From Eudoraea chungangensis (GTDB lineage Bacteria; Bacteroidota; Bacteroidia; Flavobacteriales; Flavobacteriaceae), in the NCBI RefSeq assembly GCF_029360665.1, contig NZ_JARDUB010000004.1:372001-436000 (forward strand): DNA of 64,000 bases, given 5' to 3'. The position numbers and the translations under genes were made by a program. Numbering within the stretch: position 1 is the first letter of the stretch; the number at the start of each line of letters is the position of its first letter. Positions 17,461-26,437 of this stretch are shown piece by piece. The notes under the pieces were generated by a model. The model ran no database searches. It saw only the letters and a list, made by a program, of their open reading frames with translations, and was not told where the DNA came from.

Positions 17461-18858
17461 ATGATTCTAAAACTTGGTGCGGTATTTTCCGATTTGTTTG
17501 TTAGATACATGCCCAGTGCCTATGTCTTTGCTCTCATTCTAACACTTATTACAGCACTCTCGGCCTTCTTTTGGGCAGACGCCTCTTTTTTTACAATCCT
17601 CAATGCCTGGTATGACGGCTTTTGGACCTTATTGGCCTTTGGGATGCAGATAGTGCTTATTATCGTCACCGCCTCTTGCCTGGCGCAATCGAATATTTTT
17701 CGATACCTGATTGAAAAGTTAGTAATACATATTAAGACTCCCATTCAAGTATATTTAAGCGTCTTTATATTCGGGTCTTTGGTATGTCTTTTGAGTTTCG
17801 GTATGGCAGTTGTCTGCGCTATATTTGCCAGGGAATTGGCTAGCAGGGTAAAGGGAATAAATTATCCGTTCCTCATTGCCTGTGTATATGCCTCACTCGG
17901 AACTTGGGTAACCGGTGCTTCCAGTTCCATTGCTTTGTTACTAAATACTCCTGATAATTTTTTAATAAAAACCGGAGTTCTCACCCAAATCATTCCTACT
18001 GGCAAAACACTGGGTTCTACCTTAAATATTTCCATGCTATTAGTAATACTTCTTGTGACTCCAATAGTATTTCTAGTTCTAAGACCCAAATCTTCTAAAA
18101 GCAAAGAATTAAATGATTTGCTTATCGAAGAGAGTGCTCAGAAGATCATTTCTATTAAGGAAGAAGCGGAGTCTTATAAGCTTCCTTTCAAAGCAACCAG
18201 CGACCTCTTTAATAATACTAATTGGATCCAAGATTTGATCGCTCTATTCGGCCTGATTTATATAGTCAGTTATTTTTATAAGGGAGGATTTAACCTTAAT
18301 TTTAATATTATAATTTTTGCTTTTCTAATGCTAGGTCTCCTGCTGCATCGCACCCCCATGCGGTATACTGTCGCGATGAAAAGGGCAAGTCAGAATATAT
18401 CAGGAATCCTCTTTCAGTACCCTTTTTATGCAGGTATTATGGGAATTATTCTTTACTCCGGTCTGGGCAATAAAATTGGCGAAGTACAAAGTGCTATGGC
18501 AACATTAAATAACTACCCATTCATGGCCTATATTTCCGGGGGTATTGTAAATTTTGCGATTCCATCGGCAGGTGGGGAGTTCGCCGTAATTGGGCCAAAC
18601 ATTATTCAAGTAGTGCAAAGCCTAGGGACTGATTTACCAACGGAAGAAGTGCAAGCCATGATTGCCAAGGCATCTATGGCTATCGCCTATGGTGAAAGCC
18701 TGTCCAATATGCTTCAACCCTTCTATTTATTACTGATTTTACCAGTTATGGCGAAAGGAATAAGAATACAGGCGAGAGATATCATGGGGTATCTAGTGAT
18801 TCCGTTTATTGTCTTTTTTATAATACAATCTGCGCTTATCTTATGGATTCCTTTATAA
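17461..18858 (+). CDS. Short-chain fatty acid transporter, AtoE family
   Basis: This 465-residue protein has about ten hydrophobic helices and matches the AtoE (TIGR00366) family. Supporting stretches are YVFALILTLITA near the start, PSAGGEFAVIGPNI in the conserved fourth quarter, and MAIAYGESLSNMLQPFY. AtoE in E. coli imports short-chain fatty acids such as acetoacetate or butyrate. The neighbour here is an amide hydrolase whose start lies inside this gene by 16 nt, and no acetoacetyl-CoA genes are adjacent. Its substrate could be the acid released by that hydrolase. Confidence 0.88.
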   Translation: MILKLGAVFSDLFVRYMPSAYVFALILTLITALSAFFWADASFFTILNAWYDGFWTLLAFGMQIVLIIVTASCLAQSNIFRYLIEKLVIHIKTPIQVYLSVFIFGSLVCLLSFGMAVVCAIFARELASRVKGINYPFLIACVYASLGTWVTGASSSIALLLNTPDNFLIKTGVLTQIIPTGKTLGSTLNISMLLVILLVTPIVFLVLRPKSSKSKELNDLLIEESAQKIISIKEEAESYKLPFKATSDLFNNTNWIQDLIALFGLIYIVSYFYKGGFNLNFNIIIFAFLMLGLLLHRTPMRYTVAMKRASQNISGILFQYPFYAGIMGIILYSGLGNKIGEVQSAMATLNNYPFMAYISGGIVNFAIPSAGGEFAVIGPNIIQVVQSLGTDLPTEEVQAMIAKASMAIAYGESLSNMLQPFYLLLILPVMAKGIRIQARDIMGYLVIPFIVFFIIQSALILWIPL

Positions 18859-19709
18859 ACATAGTTCACTATTATATACCTTATTTCAGCAAAATAAAGC
18901 TCTTCCTTGTCTTTTTTTTATTGCTGATATTCTTTCCTATTTCATCTCTCGCGTGTTCGGTATTGTATTATGTTGACAAAGAAACTGGGGAAATATATAT
19001 TGCCAACCATGAAGATTATTGGTATGATACAAAAGCTTATATTCAAATAGAACCCCGCTCTTCCAAAGAACTTGCACGTTTGTGGTACGGTTGGGATGAC
19101 TTTGCTCAAGGTGGTATTAATGAAGATGGGCTTTTTTTTGACGGGGCTGTAACACCTAAACAGAATCTTTCCTTTATACACAATAAACCAAAGGGTAATT
19201 TAGGGGACGATATTCTGGCCAACTGTAGAAACGTTAAAGAGGCACTAATCTATCTAGAAAAGAGAAATATTGCATTAGACAATGCGCATATTATGTTTGG
19301 TGACAAAAATGGAGAAGCGGTTGTTGTAGAATGGGTAGAGGGAAAAAGACGCCTTCTTTTTATTGAGAACAATAGACTTATTATGACCAACTTTCTTTTG
19401 TCTCATCCTGAAAAAGGTAATTATCCATGCCCGCGATATGCATCCATAGAAAGTAGACTTCAAAAACTTTCAGCCCTCGCACATCCCATTAAACTCCTAG
19501 ATGTTGGAAATACCTTGGGGCAAGCAGCACAGACCCCACAAAAAGATAAAAATAATCGTATAGGAGGCACTCTTTATTCAACCTTTATACGCCTTTCTAC
19601 TATGGAGTTTTTTTTGGTGAGTAAACTAGATAATTCTAAAATCACTAAACTCTATCTCGAAAATGAATTTCTAAAAAAGAAGTCACAAAAAATTAGACTT
19701 TATCAATAG
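18843..19709 (+). CDS. Ntn-type cysteine amide hydrolase (exported)
   Basis: The 288-residue protein has a hydrophobic signal sequence (residues 19-37) ending in SSLAC. After cleavage the mature N-terminus would be Cys38, followed by SVLYYVDKETG and the ANHEDYWY segment. This is the build of choloylglycine/linear amide hydrolases, where an N-terminal Cys is the nucleophile. The same SSLAC could be a lipobox, in which case Cys38 would be lipidated and could not act as nucleophile. It overlaps the transporter gene by 16 nt. I favour an acyl-amide hydrolase; the substrate is unknown. Confidence 0.65.
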   Translation: MDSFINIVHYYIPYFSKIKLFLVFFLLLIFFPISSLACSVLYYVDKETGEIYIANHEDYWYDTKAYIQIEPRSSKELARLWYGWDDFAQGGINEDGLFFDGAVTPKQNLSFIHNKPKGNLGDDILANCRNVKEALIYLEKRNIALDNAHIMFGDKNGEAVVVEWVEGKRRLLFIENNRLIMTNFLLSHPEKGNYPCPRYASIESRLQKLSALAHPIKLLDVGNTLGQAAQTPQKDKNNRIGGTLYSTFIRLSTMEFFLVSKLDNSKITKLYLENEFLKKKSQKIRLYQ

Positions 19710-19807
19710 CAAATGTTTAGCAGAAAGGATCTCCTTAGAACGACTCGCATTACTATTCTTATTTGATTTTGTTAACTTTAAGTTTTGTATAAACTATCAT
19801 TTTAACT

Positions 19808-20572
19808 ATGTGTTACGATATTAAGGCGAGTCTTGAAGCCCAATTAAAACGAGCACGGCACTACGGAAACGAGCAGGCTATTGAAGAAATAATCGAAAAG
19901 CTACTCCCATATTCGGACCTTCCTTCTTATCATGTTTCAGGTTTTAGTCACCCAAGGCTATTTATATATCCGGATAAAACTCCTTACCAACCTATTTTGG
20001 CCTATTGGGGCTTGATACCTTCTTGGATAAAAGATAGGTCTCAGGTAAAAAAATATTGGAACAATACTCTAAATGCTAGAGGGGAAACTATTTTCGAAAA
20101 ACCTTCGTTTCGAGATGCCGCAAAAAAAAATAGATGTTTATTTATTATAGATGGTTTTTATGAGCATCATCATTACAAAGGAAAAACTTTCCCATTCTAC
20201 GTTAGCAGAAGAGACAATGTGCCAATGAGCCTAGCCGGATTATGGAGTGAATGGATAGATAAAAGTACGGGAGAAGTAGTTACTACCTTTACCATAATTA
20301 CCACAGAAGCAAATCCACTACTAAGAAAAATTCATAATAATCCAAAATTAAAAGGTCCCAGGATGCCAGTAATTTTGTCCGGGGAAGCAGCAGAAAATTG
20401 GTTAAAACCCCTAAATGAACAGGAAGATTCAACCAAGCTTAAAGATCTTTTAAAACCATATCCCGTGGAGGTTTTAAAAGCACATACAGTACAAAGACTC
20501 AGGGGACGGAATTATCCGGGAAATATAAAATCTATTACAGAAGAAGTAGAATATAAAGAATTAGATTTCTAA
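19808..20572 (+). CDS. SRAP-domain protein (YedK/HMCES family)
   Basis: This 254-residue protein starts MCYDIKA, so Cys2 becomes the N-terminal residue after Met removal. The other signature elements are the NARGETIFEKPSF stretch, the GFYEHH loop with the catalytic Glu, and the IHNN-x7-RMPVIL region with the conserved His. The family forms a covalent thiazolidine link to abasic sites in single-stranded DNA and shields them. The IH to RMP spacing is longer than in the E. coli form, a variation I recall from other Bacteroidota. The gene stands alone. Confidence 0.92.
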   Translation: MCYDIKASLEAQLKRARHYGNEQAIEEIIEKLLPYSDLPSYHVSGFSHPRLFIYPDKTPYQPILAYWGLIPSWIKDRSQVKKYWNNTLNARGETIFEKPSFRDAAKKNRCLFIIDGFYEHHHYKGKTFPFYVSRRDNVPMSLAGLWSEWIDKSTGEVVTTFTIITTEANPLLRKIHNNPKLKGPRMPVILSGEAAENWLKPLNEQEDSTKLKDLLKPYPVEVLKAHTVQRLRGRNYPGNIKSITEEVEYKELDF

Positions 20573-20800
20573 CTTTGATTTTAGCTCCAATAAAGGTTTT
20601 TGTTCCTAATAGAATAGATAAACCATGCCCGTTAATCGACTTAAGTTAAGAAAATTCAATGGAATGTCTGTATACTTGGCAATGCGACGAGTTAAAGTAA
20701 TTGCAAATTCAAGGGATCTCAACGCCTTAGAGCTGGTCACTAAGTAGTGATGACATCCGAAGTGTTTAATCCTATTCAATATAAACTACCGTAATTAAAC
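20573..20800. other. 228-bp gap without a clear gene
   Basis: The gap contains only a 27-codon open frame (20664-20747) and a short hairpin (TCACT, AAGT, AGTGA near 20737-20750). I do not recognise an RNA or a promoter. Confidence 0.3.
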
Positions 20801-21376
20801 ATGCCAAATCACCACAAAAATAATACGGCTCTCTTACTAATTGACATTCAAAAGGGATTAGATGATCTTTCTTTTTACGGAGGAAAAAGGAACAATCCTG
20901 ATGCCGAAGAAAAAGCGAAAAAAATTCTAGACTATTGGAGAGCCAAAGGGCACTTGATTATCCATATTAAGCATAATTCCACTTCAGTTGCATCTCCACT
21001 AGCGAAGGGTAAAAAGGGTAATGCTATAAAAGAAATTGTTAAACCACTACCAAAAGAGATTGTGATAGAAAAAGAAGTCAACAGTGCTTTTATTGAAACA
21101 TCTTTGGAAAAAATTCTCCTTACAAATAGCATTGAGACACTTGTAATTGCCGGTTTAACCACGGAGCATTGCATCTCCTCTACTGTCCGAATGGGAGCTA
21201 ACTTAGGCTTTAATTGTGTTGTAATATCCGATGCAACTGCCTCTTTTAATAAAACCAATAAGGAGGGAGAAGAGTTCAGTGCAGATCTTGTCCACAAAGT
21301 AAGTTTGGCAAGTTTACAAGGAGAATTTGCCGAGGTCATAAAGGCAGAAGAATTAGTTTCACGTTATAAGGAGTAA
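20801..21376 (+). CDS. Isochorismatase-family cysteine hydrolase
   Basis: The 191-residue protein has the three conserved residues of this family: Asp15 in LLLIDIQKGL, Lys91 in EKEVNSAF, and Cys124 in GLTTEHCISST. Such enzymes cleave amides or isochorismate through a thioester at the Cys. The TTEHC form is common in nicotinamidase-like and unassigned members. The substrate is unknown, and no neighbour suggests one. Confidence 0.88.
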   Translation: MPNHHKNNTALLLIDIQKGLDDLSFYGGKRNNPDAEEKAKKILDYWRAKGHLIIHIKHNSTSVASPLAKGKKGNAIKEIVKPLPKEIVIEKEVNSAFIETSLEKILLTNSIETLVIAGLTTEHCISSTVRMGANLGFNCVVISDATASFNKTNKEGEEFSADLVHKVSLASLQGEFAEVIKAEELVSRYKE

Positions 21377-21486
21377 ACGGTTGTATCTATTTTCTGTAGC
21401 TAAAACACATACATTTTAAGGACTACTGTTTTTAGAGGATACCCTGCTTGGGCATACGAAAACATAGTGCATAACGTTAGGATTTA

Positions 21487-21918
21487 ATGAGATTGTTTCC
21501 TTTTTTTATGTTTTTCATCTGCGTCTTTAGTTGGGCACAGGATTGGCAAACAGATTTTAACAAGGCTAGGGAATTAGCAGCCGAGGAAAACAAGCCTATA
21601 ATTTTAGTTTTTCAGGGCTCGGATTGGTGTGCACCTTGCATTAAACTAGATAGAGATATTTGGCAAGATGAGGACTTCATTAAATACGCAAAAAAGAACT
21701 ATATCATGTTATTAGCCGATTTTCCGCGAAGAAAGAAGAATAAACTCTCTGCGGTACAACAGCTAAGGAACAATAAACTAGCAGAAATCTACAATAAAGA
21801 TGGTAATTTCCCTCTAGTGGTTATTTTAGATCAAAAAGGTGACGTTTTTGGTAAAACCGCCTACAAAAAAAGTAGCCCAGAAGACTATATCTCACTAATA
21901 AACTCTTTTTTACAATAA
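21487..21918 (+). CDS. Exported thioredoxin-fold protein
   Basis: The 143-residue product has a signal sequence (about 17 residues ending in SWAQ) and a thioredoxin fold with the active site DWCAPC. The motif follows the strand IILVFQGS, as in thioredoxin_7 / DsbD-gamma-like periplasmic reductases. It ends 2 nt before the apbE start and is the first gene of a four-gene envelope cluster. It could keep cysteines of a neighbouring protein reduced, for example those at the DUF4266 C-terminus. Confidence 0.85.
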   Translation: MRLFPFFMFFICVFSWAQDWQTDFNKARELAAEENKPIILVFQGSDWCAPCIKLDRDIWQDEDFIKYAKKNYIMLLADFPRRKKNKLSAVQQLRNNKLAEIYNKDGNFPLVVILDQKGDVFGKTAYKKSSPEDYISLINSFLQ

Positions 21919-21920
21919 AC

Positions 21921-22901
21921 ATGCGACTCGTCTATCTAGTTTGTTTCAGTCTTTTTGTTTTCCTCGGAAACAGCCAAATTACCTATCGCAAAGACTTTAT
22001 GGCCATGGGGAGTGGCTTTCAAATTACCGTCATTGCAAAAGACTCCTTAGAAGCGTCCTCTGCAATTGATTTGGCAATACAGGAGATAAACCGAATTGAA
22101 AGATTAATTTCTTCTTGGGACCTAAATTCCGAGACCTCTGCAATTAATCATGAGGCAGGGCTTAGACCAACTGAGGTTAGTTCTGAACTTTTTTCACTTA
22201 TAGAAAGGGCTAATAAAATATCGCTTCTTACCGATGGAGCTTTTGACATAAGCTATGCCTCCATGGATAAGATTTGGAAATTCGATGGGAGTGTCCAAGA
22301 TATGCCTTCCAAAGAAGAGATTGCGGCTTCCATTTCAAAAGTAGGATTTACTAAAATAATTCTAAACCCTAGTGAAAGAACCGTCTGGTTAGGAGAAAAG
22401 GGGATGAAAATTGGTTTTGGCGCCATAGGAAAAGGCTATGCTGCGGATATGGCCAAAAGTCTATTGCAGAATCTTGGAATCTCTTCAGGAATAGTCAACG
22501 CCTCAGGAGATATGACCACTTGGGGAAAACAAGTAAATGGCAAAGCTTGGACTGTTGCTATTACAAATCCACTCAACAAAGACAAGGCATTTGCAACCCT
22601 ACCAATTACCAACGGTGCAGTAGTGACCTCAGGAAACTATGAAAAGTACATATCTATCAATGGCAAACGATACACCCATATAATAGACCCCAGGACTGGT
22701 TATCCTTCGTCTGGTTTGCTCAGTGTTACCGTTTTTGCTCCTAAAGCGGAATTGGCAGACGCACTCGCCACCTCTGTATTCGTAATGGGTTTAGAGACGG
22801 GCATACACCGAATTAATCAAATCCCTGGAGTAGAATGCATTGTAATAGATGAGAAGGGGCAACTTCATAGCTCTAATAATATTAAAATTGATAAAACATG
22901 A
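21921..22901 (+). CDS. apbE: FAD:protein FMN transferase ApbE
   Basis: The 326-residue protein has a short signal sequence and the ApbE fold. The visible elements are MGSGFQITVIA near the start, SSWDLNSETSAIN, the KIGFGAIGKGYAADMAK stretch, NASGDMTTWGK and YTHIIDPRTGYP. ApbE uses FAD to attach FMN to Thr or Ser of exported proteins with a Dxx(S/T)(G/A)A(T/S) motif. It overlaps the next gene by ATGA. The DUF3570 barrel two genes on contains a similar motif, which makes it a candidate substrate. Confidence 0.93.
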   Translation: MRLVYLVCFSLFVFLGNSQITYRKDFMAMGSGFQITVIAKDSLEASSAIDLAIQEINRIERLISSWDLNSETSAINHEAGLRPTEVSSELFSLIERANKISLLTDGAFDISYASMDKIWKFDGSVQDMPSKEEIAASISKVGFTKIILNPSERTVWLGEKGMKIGFGAIGKGYAADMAKSLLQNLGISSGIVNASGDMTTWGKQVNGKAWTVAITNPLNKDKAFATLPITNGAVVTSGNYEKYISINGKRYTHIIDPRTGYPSSGLLSVTVFAPKAELADALATSVFVMGLETGIHRINQIPGVECIVIDEKGQLHSSNNIKIDKT

Positions 22902-23110
22902 TAAAAAAGCTATTCATTCTTTTGTGTCTTGCGATGTGTCTTCATAGTTGTGTGGTCGTTAAAGGTTATGAAAAAGTTAATCTAAACGATCCCGATATGG
23001 TACTATCCGAAAAAACATCAGATAGAAATATTACCATTTTTCATTCGTATAGAGAAGGTGCCGTCGGTGCCAACGGAGGAAAAACTGGTGGCGGTTGTGG
23101 TTGCAACTAA
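22898..23110 (+). CDS. DUF4266 lipoprotein
   Basis: The 70-residue product has a lipoprotein-type signal (LHSC, Cys17) and the DUF4266 core VKGYEKVNLNDPDM. It ends in a Gly-rich cysteine tail, GGGCGCN. The start codon overlaps the apbE stop. DUF4266 genes often accompany ApbE and DUF3570 genes; the biochemical role is unknown. The tail could bind a metal or be modified. Confidence 0.85.
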   Translation: MIKKLFILLCLAMCLHSCVVVKGYEKVNLNDPDMVLSEKTSDRNITIFHSYREGAVGANGGKTGGGCGCN

Positions 23111-23132
23111 TACCATACTAAACAAAATTCAG

Positions 23133-24467
23133 GTGATTTTTAGACAAGCCCAATCTTACAATCTTTTAATTATAACCTTGTTCTTCTTAGGAGCTAAGGC
23201 CCATGCCCAAAATCTACCTGAAAATTCCACGGATTATACTCCTCGGGTTTTAGAGACTACTGAAATAGATTTTTTATCTAGTTATTATTCACAAGATGGT
23301 AATAATGCTGCTGTTACTGGAGGCTTGGGAACAGAAGAACTTACCGATGTAACTGCGGCATTTGTAATATCTATTCCACTTAGTGAAGACGATATTCTAA
23401 CAATAGATACTGGAATTTCTGCCTATACCTCGGCCTCCTCAAGTAATATTAATCCATTTGACAAAAGGCCTGCTGACCCATTTACGGCCGCTACAGGAGC
23501 TTCCAGAGACGATACCTGGTACAATCTTACCGCAGCTTATAGCAAATCTTCGGACGATAGGAATACAATTTGGTCCGCAAAGGTCTCCTTTTCTACAGAA
23601 TACGATTATTCATCTTTTGGATTCGGAGGTAGTTATAGTAAGCTTTTAAACGAAAAAAACACTGAGATATCTATTAACGCCAGTGTATTTTTAGACAAGT
23701 GGAATGCAATTTACCCCTATGAACTTCGTCCCTTTGCGCCGGGAGGCTTGGGATTGGATGACTTTCTTTTTAGAGAAAACACCATTACGGGTAATCCAGA
23801 CTACGACCCTGATTTTACTGTTTTTTCTAATGAAAAAAGAAATTCCTACGCCCTGGGATTAAGTCTCTCTCAGATTATTACTAAAAATATTCAAGGAAGT
23901 TTTCTCGTAGATTTCGTTCAGCAAAACGGACTGTTGTCCACACCATTTCAAAGAGTTTATTTTGAAGACGTGGAAGACTCTTTTATTGATAACTTTCATC
24001 TAGCAGACGATGTTGAACGCTTGCCAGATAAAAGATTTAAAGTAGCCTTAGGTACTAGGCTTAACTTTTATATCAATGAATTTTTTGTATTGCGCTCGTT
24101 TTATCGATTTTATACCGACGATTGGGGGATTACTTCGCATACTGCCAGTCTGGAAATACCAATAAAAATAGTTGATAAATGGACTCTATATCCTGCATAC
24201 AGGTTCTACTACCAAAGTTCCGTAGACTATTTTGCTTTTTATAACCAGCACAACTCGCAGCAAAGGTATTACACCTCTGATTTTGATCTCTCCCAATACG
24301 CTGCAAATCAATATGGAATTGGCGTGAATTATACCGATATATTTACCAAGCTAAGGCTTTGGAAAATAGCTCTAAAAAGTATAGATCTTAGGTACAATTA
24401 CTACCACAGAAATACTGGTCTTTCCGCTGGAATTATCTCAGGAGGATTAACATTTCAGGTTCAGTAA
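23133..24467 (+). CDS. DUF3570 outer-membrane beta-barrel protein
   Basis: I place the start at the GTG at 23133 because it gives a proper signal peptide (YNLLIITLFFLGAKAHA, cleavage before QNLP). The longer in-frame ATG at 23058 would overlap the DUF4266 gene by 53 nt and put the signal peptide 25 residues in. The mature part is rich in alternating strand pattern typical of an outer-membrane barrel and matches DUF3570. A stretch DPFTAATGAS (23475-23504) resembles an ApbE flavinylation site. This is the last gene of the thioredoxin-apbE-DUF4266 cluster. Confidence 0.85.
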   Translation: MIFRQAQSYNLLIITLFFLGAKAHAQNLPENSTDYTPRVLETTEIDFLSSYYSQDGNNAAVTGGLGTEELTDVTAAFVISIPLSEDDILTIDTGISAYTSASSSNINPFDKRPADPFTAATGASRDDTWYNLTAAYSKSSDDRNTIWSAKVSFSTEYDYSSFGFGGSYSKLLNEKNTEISINASVFLDKWNAIYPYELRPFAPGGLGLDDFLFRENTITGNPDYDPDFTVFSNEKRNSYALGLSLSQIITKNIQGSFLVDFVQQNGLLSTPFQRVYFEDVEDSFIDNFHLADDVERLPDKRFKVALGTRLNFYINEFFVLRSFYRFYTDDWGITSHTASLEIPIKIVDKWTLYPAYRFYYQSSVDYFAFYNQHNSQQRYYTSDFDLSQYAANQYGIGVNYTDIFTKLRLWKIALKSIDLRYNYYHRNTGLSAGIISGGLTFQVQ

Positions 24468-24522
24468 ATAACCCTTTGAGGCAATTGCGGTCTTCAATGC
24501 CCAGGAATTTATAAACAAAATC

Positions 24523-26091
24523 CTATTTCGCGACGTTTACAGAGCGTGTTTCTCTAATTACAGTTACCTTAACCTGTCCGGGATAGGTCATATCCGTTTG
24601 TATTTTTTGAGAAATTTCAAACGACAACTGTCCTGCCTTTTCATCACTCACTTTCTCACTTTCCACTATTACACGCAATTCTCTCCCTGCTTGTATGGCA
24701 TAAGCCTTTTGGACGCCATTAAAAGCAAAGGCAATATCCTCTAAATCTTTTAGTCTTTGGATATACGAATCTAATACCTGTCTTCTAGCTCCTGGTCTGG
24801 CACCACTTATTGCATCACATACCTGAACAATTGGCGAAATAAGTGTTTTCATTTCTATTTCATCATGGTGCGCGCCTATTGCATTGCAGACATCCGGTTT
24901 CTCTCCGTATTTCTCGGCCCACTGCATGCCTAAAATTGCATGAGGTGTTTCTACTTCGGCTTCGGTATTTGGCACTTTTCCAATGTCGTGCAAGAGTCCG
25001 GCTCTTTTAGCTATTTTGGGGTTTAAACCTAATTCAGCAGACATAACGCCGCATAGTTTTGCAACTTCTCTGGAGTGCTGTAAAAGATTTTGGCCATAGG
25101 AAGAGCGATATTTCATTCTTCCAACCGCCTTGATGAGTTCTGGGTGCAATCCATGAATACCAAGGTCTATTACTGTTCGTTTACCAACCTCAACTATTTC
25201 CTGTTCTATTTGCTTTTCGGTCTTTCTTACAACCTCTTCTATTCTGGCCGGATGAATCCTACCATCTGTAACTAGTTTGTGAAGAGATAATCTGGCTACT
25301 TCCCTGCGAACAGAATCAAAACAAGATAGTATTATCGCTTCCGGGGTATCATCCACGATGATCTCTACCCCAGTGGCAGATTCTAAAGCTCTGATATTTC
25401 TTCCTTCTCTTCCAATTATTCGTCCTTTTACGTCGTCGGAATCCAGATTAAAAACAGAAACACAATTTTCAACAGCCTCCTCTGTTCCTATTCTTTGAAT
25501 GGTGTTAATGACAATTTTTTTAGCTTCTTGTTGTGCGGTAAGCTTAGTTTCTTCCATGGTCGCTTGCAGATAGGCCATGGCATCAGATTTTGCTGTTTCT
25601 TTGAGAGACTCTAAGAGCTGACTCTTTGCATCTTCCGCCGATAGTCCGGAAATTACCTCCAGTTGTTTTACCTGACTATTGTGTAATTTTTCTAATTCTG
25701 ATTGTTTTTTCTCGTATAGTTCCAGTTTATGACGGACGTCTTTTAATTTAGTTTCTAGTTGCTCATTAAGCTTTCTGTTTTTTGCCAATTCGCCACTCAC
25801 TTGAGACTCTTTATCTCTGGTTCTTTTTTCTGATTCTGAGATTTTTTTATTTTTATTGACAATAACCTTCTCATGTTCAGCTTTTAGCTCTAAAAACTTC
25901 TCTTTGGCTTGAAAAATTTTATCTTTTTTAATGTTCTCCCCCTCGATTTTAGCCTCCTTCAAAACAGAAAGCGCCTCTTTTTTAGCATTAGAAACCGTCT
26001 TGGTGGCCTTTCCTTTTTCTAAGATCTTAGCAATTCCTATTCCAATTACCAAGCCAACAATTGCGGCTATGGCGATAGTAGTAATATCCAT
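24523..26091 (-). CDS. rny: Ribonuclease Y
   Basis: This 522-residue endoribonuclease has an N-terminal membrane helix (residues 3-22), a long coiled coil (about 30-180), a KH domain with [15 protein letters not shown] (about 225-240), and an HD domain with [12 protein letters not shown] carrying the catalytic His-Asp pair. RNase Y is membrane-anchored and starts mRNA decay. It lies downstream of zapA and a probable 6S RNA on the same strand. Confidence 0.96.
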   Translation of the reverse strand: MDITTIAIAAIVGLVIGIGIAKILEKGKATKTVSNAKKEALSVLKEAKIEGENIKKDKIFQAKEKFLELKAEHEKVIVNKNKKISESEKRTRDKESQVSGELAKNRKLNEQLETKLKDVRHKLELYEKKQSELEKLHNSQVKQLEVISGLSAEDAKSQLLESLKETAKSDAMAYLQATMEETKLTAQQEAKKIVINTIQRIGTEEAVENCVSVFNLDSDDVKGRIIGREGRNIRALESATGVEIIVDDTPEAIILSCFDSVRREVARLSLHKLVTDGRIHPARIEEVVRKTEKQIEQEIVEVGKRTVIDLGIHGLHPELIKAVGRMKYRSSYGQNLLQHSREVAKLCGVMSAELGLNPKIAKRAGLLHDIGKVPNTEAEVETPHAILGMQWAEKYGEKPDVCNAIGAHHDEIEMKTLISPIVQVCDAISGARPGARRQVLDSYIQRLKDLEDIAFAFNGVQKAYAIQAGRELRVIVESEKVSDEKAGQLSFEISQKIQTDMTYPGQVKVTVIRETRSVNVAK

Positions 26092-26245
26092 AATTTAATC
26101 CAATAATTAGTACTTCCTTTTTTGCTACCGTAGTAGCCTTAGTTTTCTTAATTCAATAGCTATCAGAACATCCAAATAAACTGACTACACAGAAGATTTA
26201 CAAATCTTTCGTCTGTATTAGAACTATATAGAACGTTCATTAAAC

Positions 26246-26386
26246 AAAAAAACCCACATTAGTGGAAGTTCTGTACAAACTCCTATGAACAGGTTTAGGG
26301 CTAACAGGTTGATCAAGGATCCTTTACTAGAAGGCCTGCTTTTACAACCTAAACTCACCCTTTTTAAACAAATTAATGTTGAGTTT
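26246..26386 (-). ncRNA. ssrS: Probable 6S RNA (6S-Flavo-like)
   Basis: The minus strand between zapA and rny carries a long imperfect hairpin. A closing stem ACAAACTC/GAGTTTGT pairs 26381-26388 with 26275-26282. An asymmetric bubble follows (about 26 nt against 9 nt), then GTTTAGG/CCTAAAC (26348-26354 with 26293-26299) and a folded apex. This is the 6S layout of an open-promoter mimic. A -7 element TAATTTTG sits just upstream (26389-26396) and CCAC/GTGG plus seven T follows. 6S RNA next to zapA is also found in E. coli. I infer the identity from structure and context and have not aligned it. Confidence 0.65.
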
Positions 26387-26388
26387 GT

Positions 26389-26396
26389 CAAAATTA
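26389..26396 (-). promoter_or_regulatory. -7 element for the probable 6S RNA
   Basis: TAATTTTG on the minus strand fits the Bacteroidota TAnnTTTG consensus and ends at the predicted 5' end of the RNA. The -33 region is weak (GTTA at about the right distance). Confidence 0.5.
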
Positions 26397-26437
26397 TATA
26401 CCAATGTGGGCAGTAACTTTATTTTATGTAAAAGAAC

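Noticed and set aside
20664-20747. A 27-codon frame in the gap before the isochorismatase-type gene
   Set aside because: Too short, with no hydrophobic segment or promoter to support it.
23058-23132. Longer start for the DUF3570 gene
   Set aside because: It overlaps DUF4266 by 53 nt and pushes the signal peptide 25 residues from the N-terminus.
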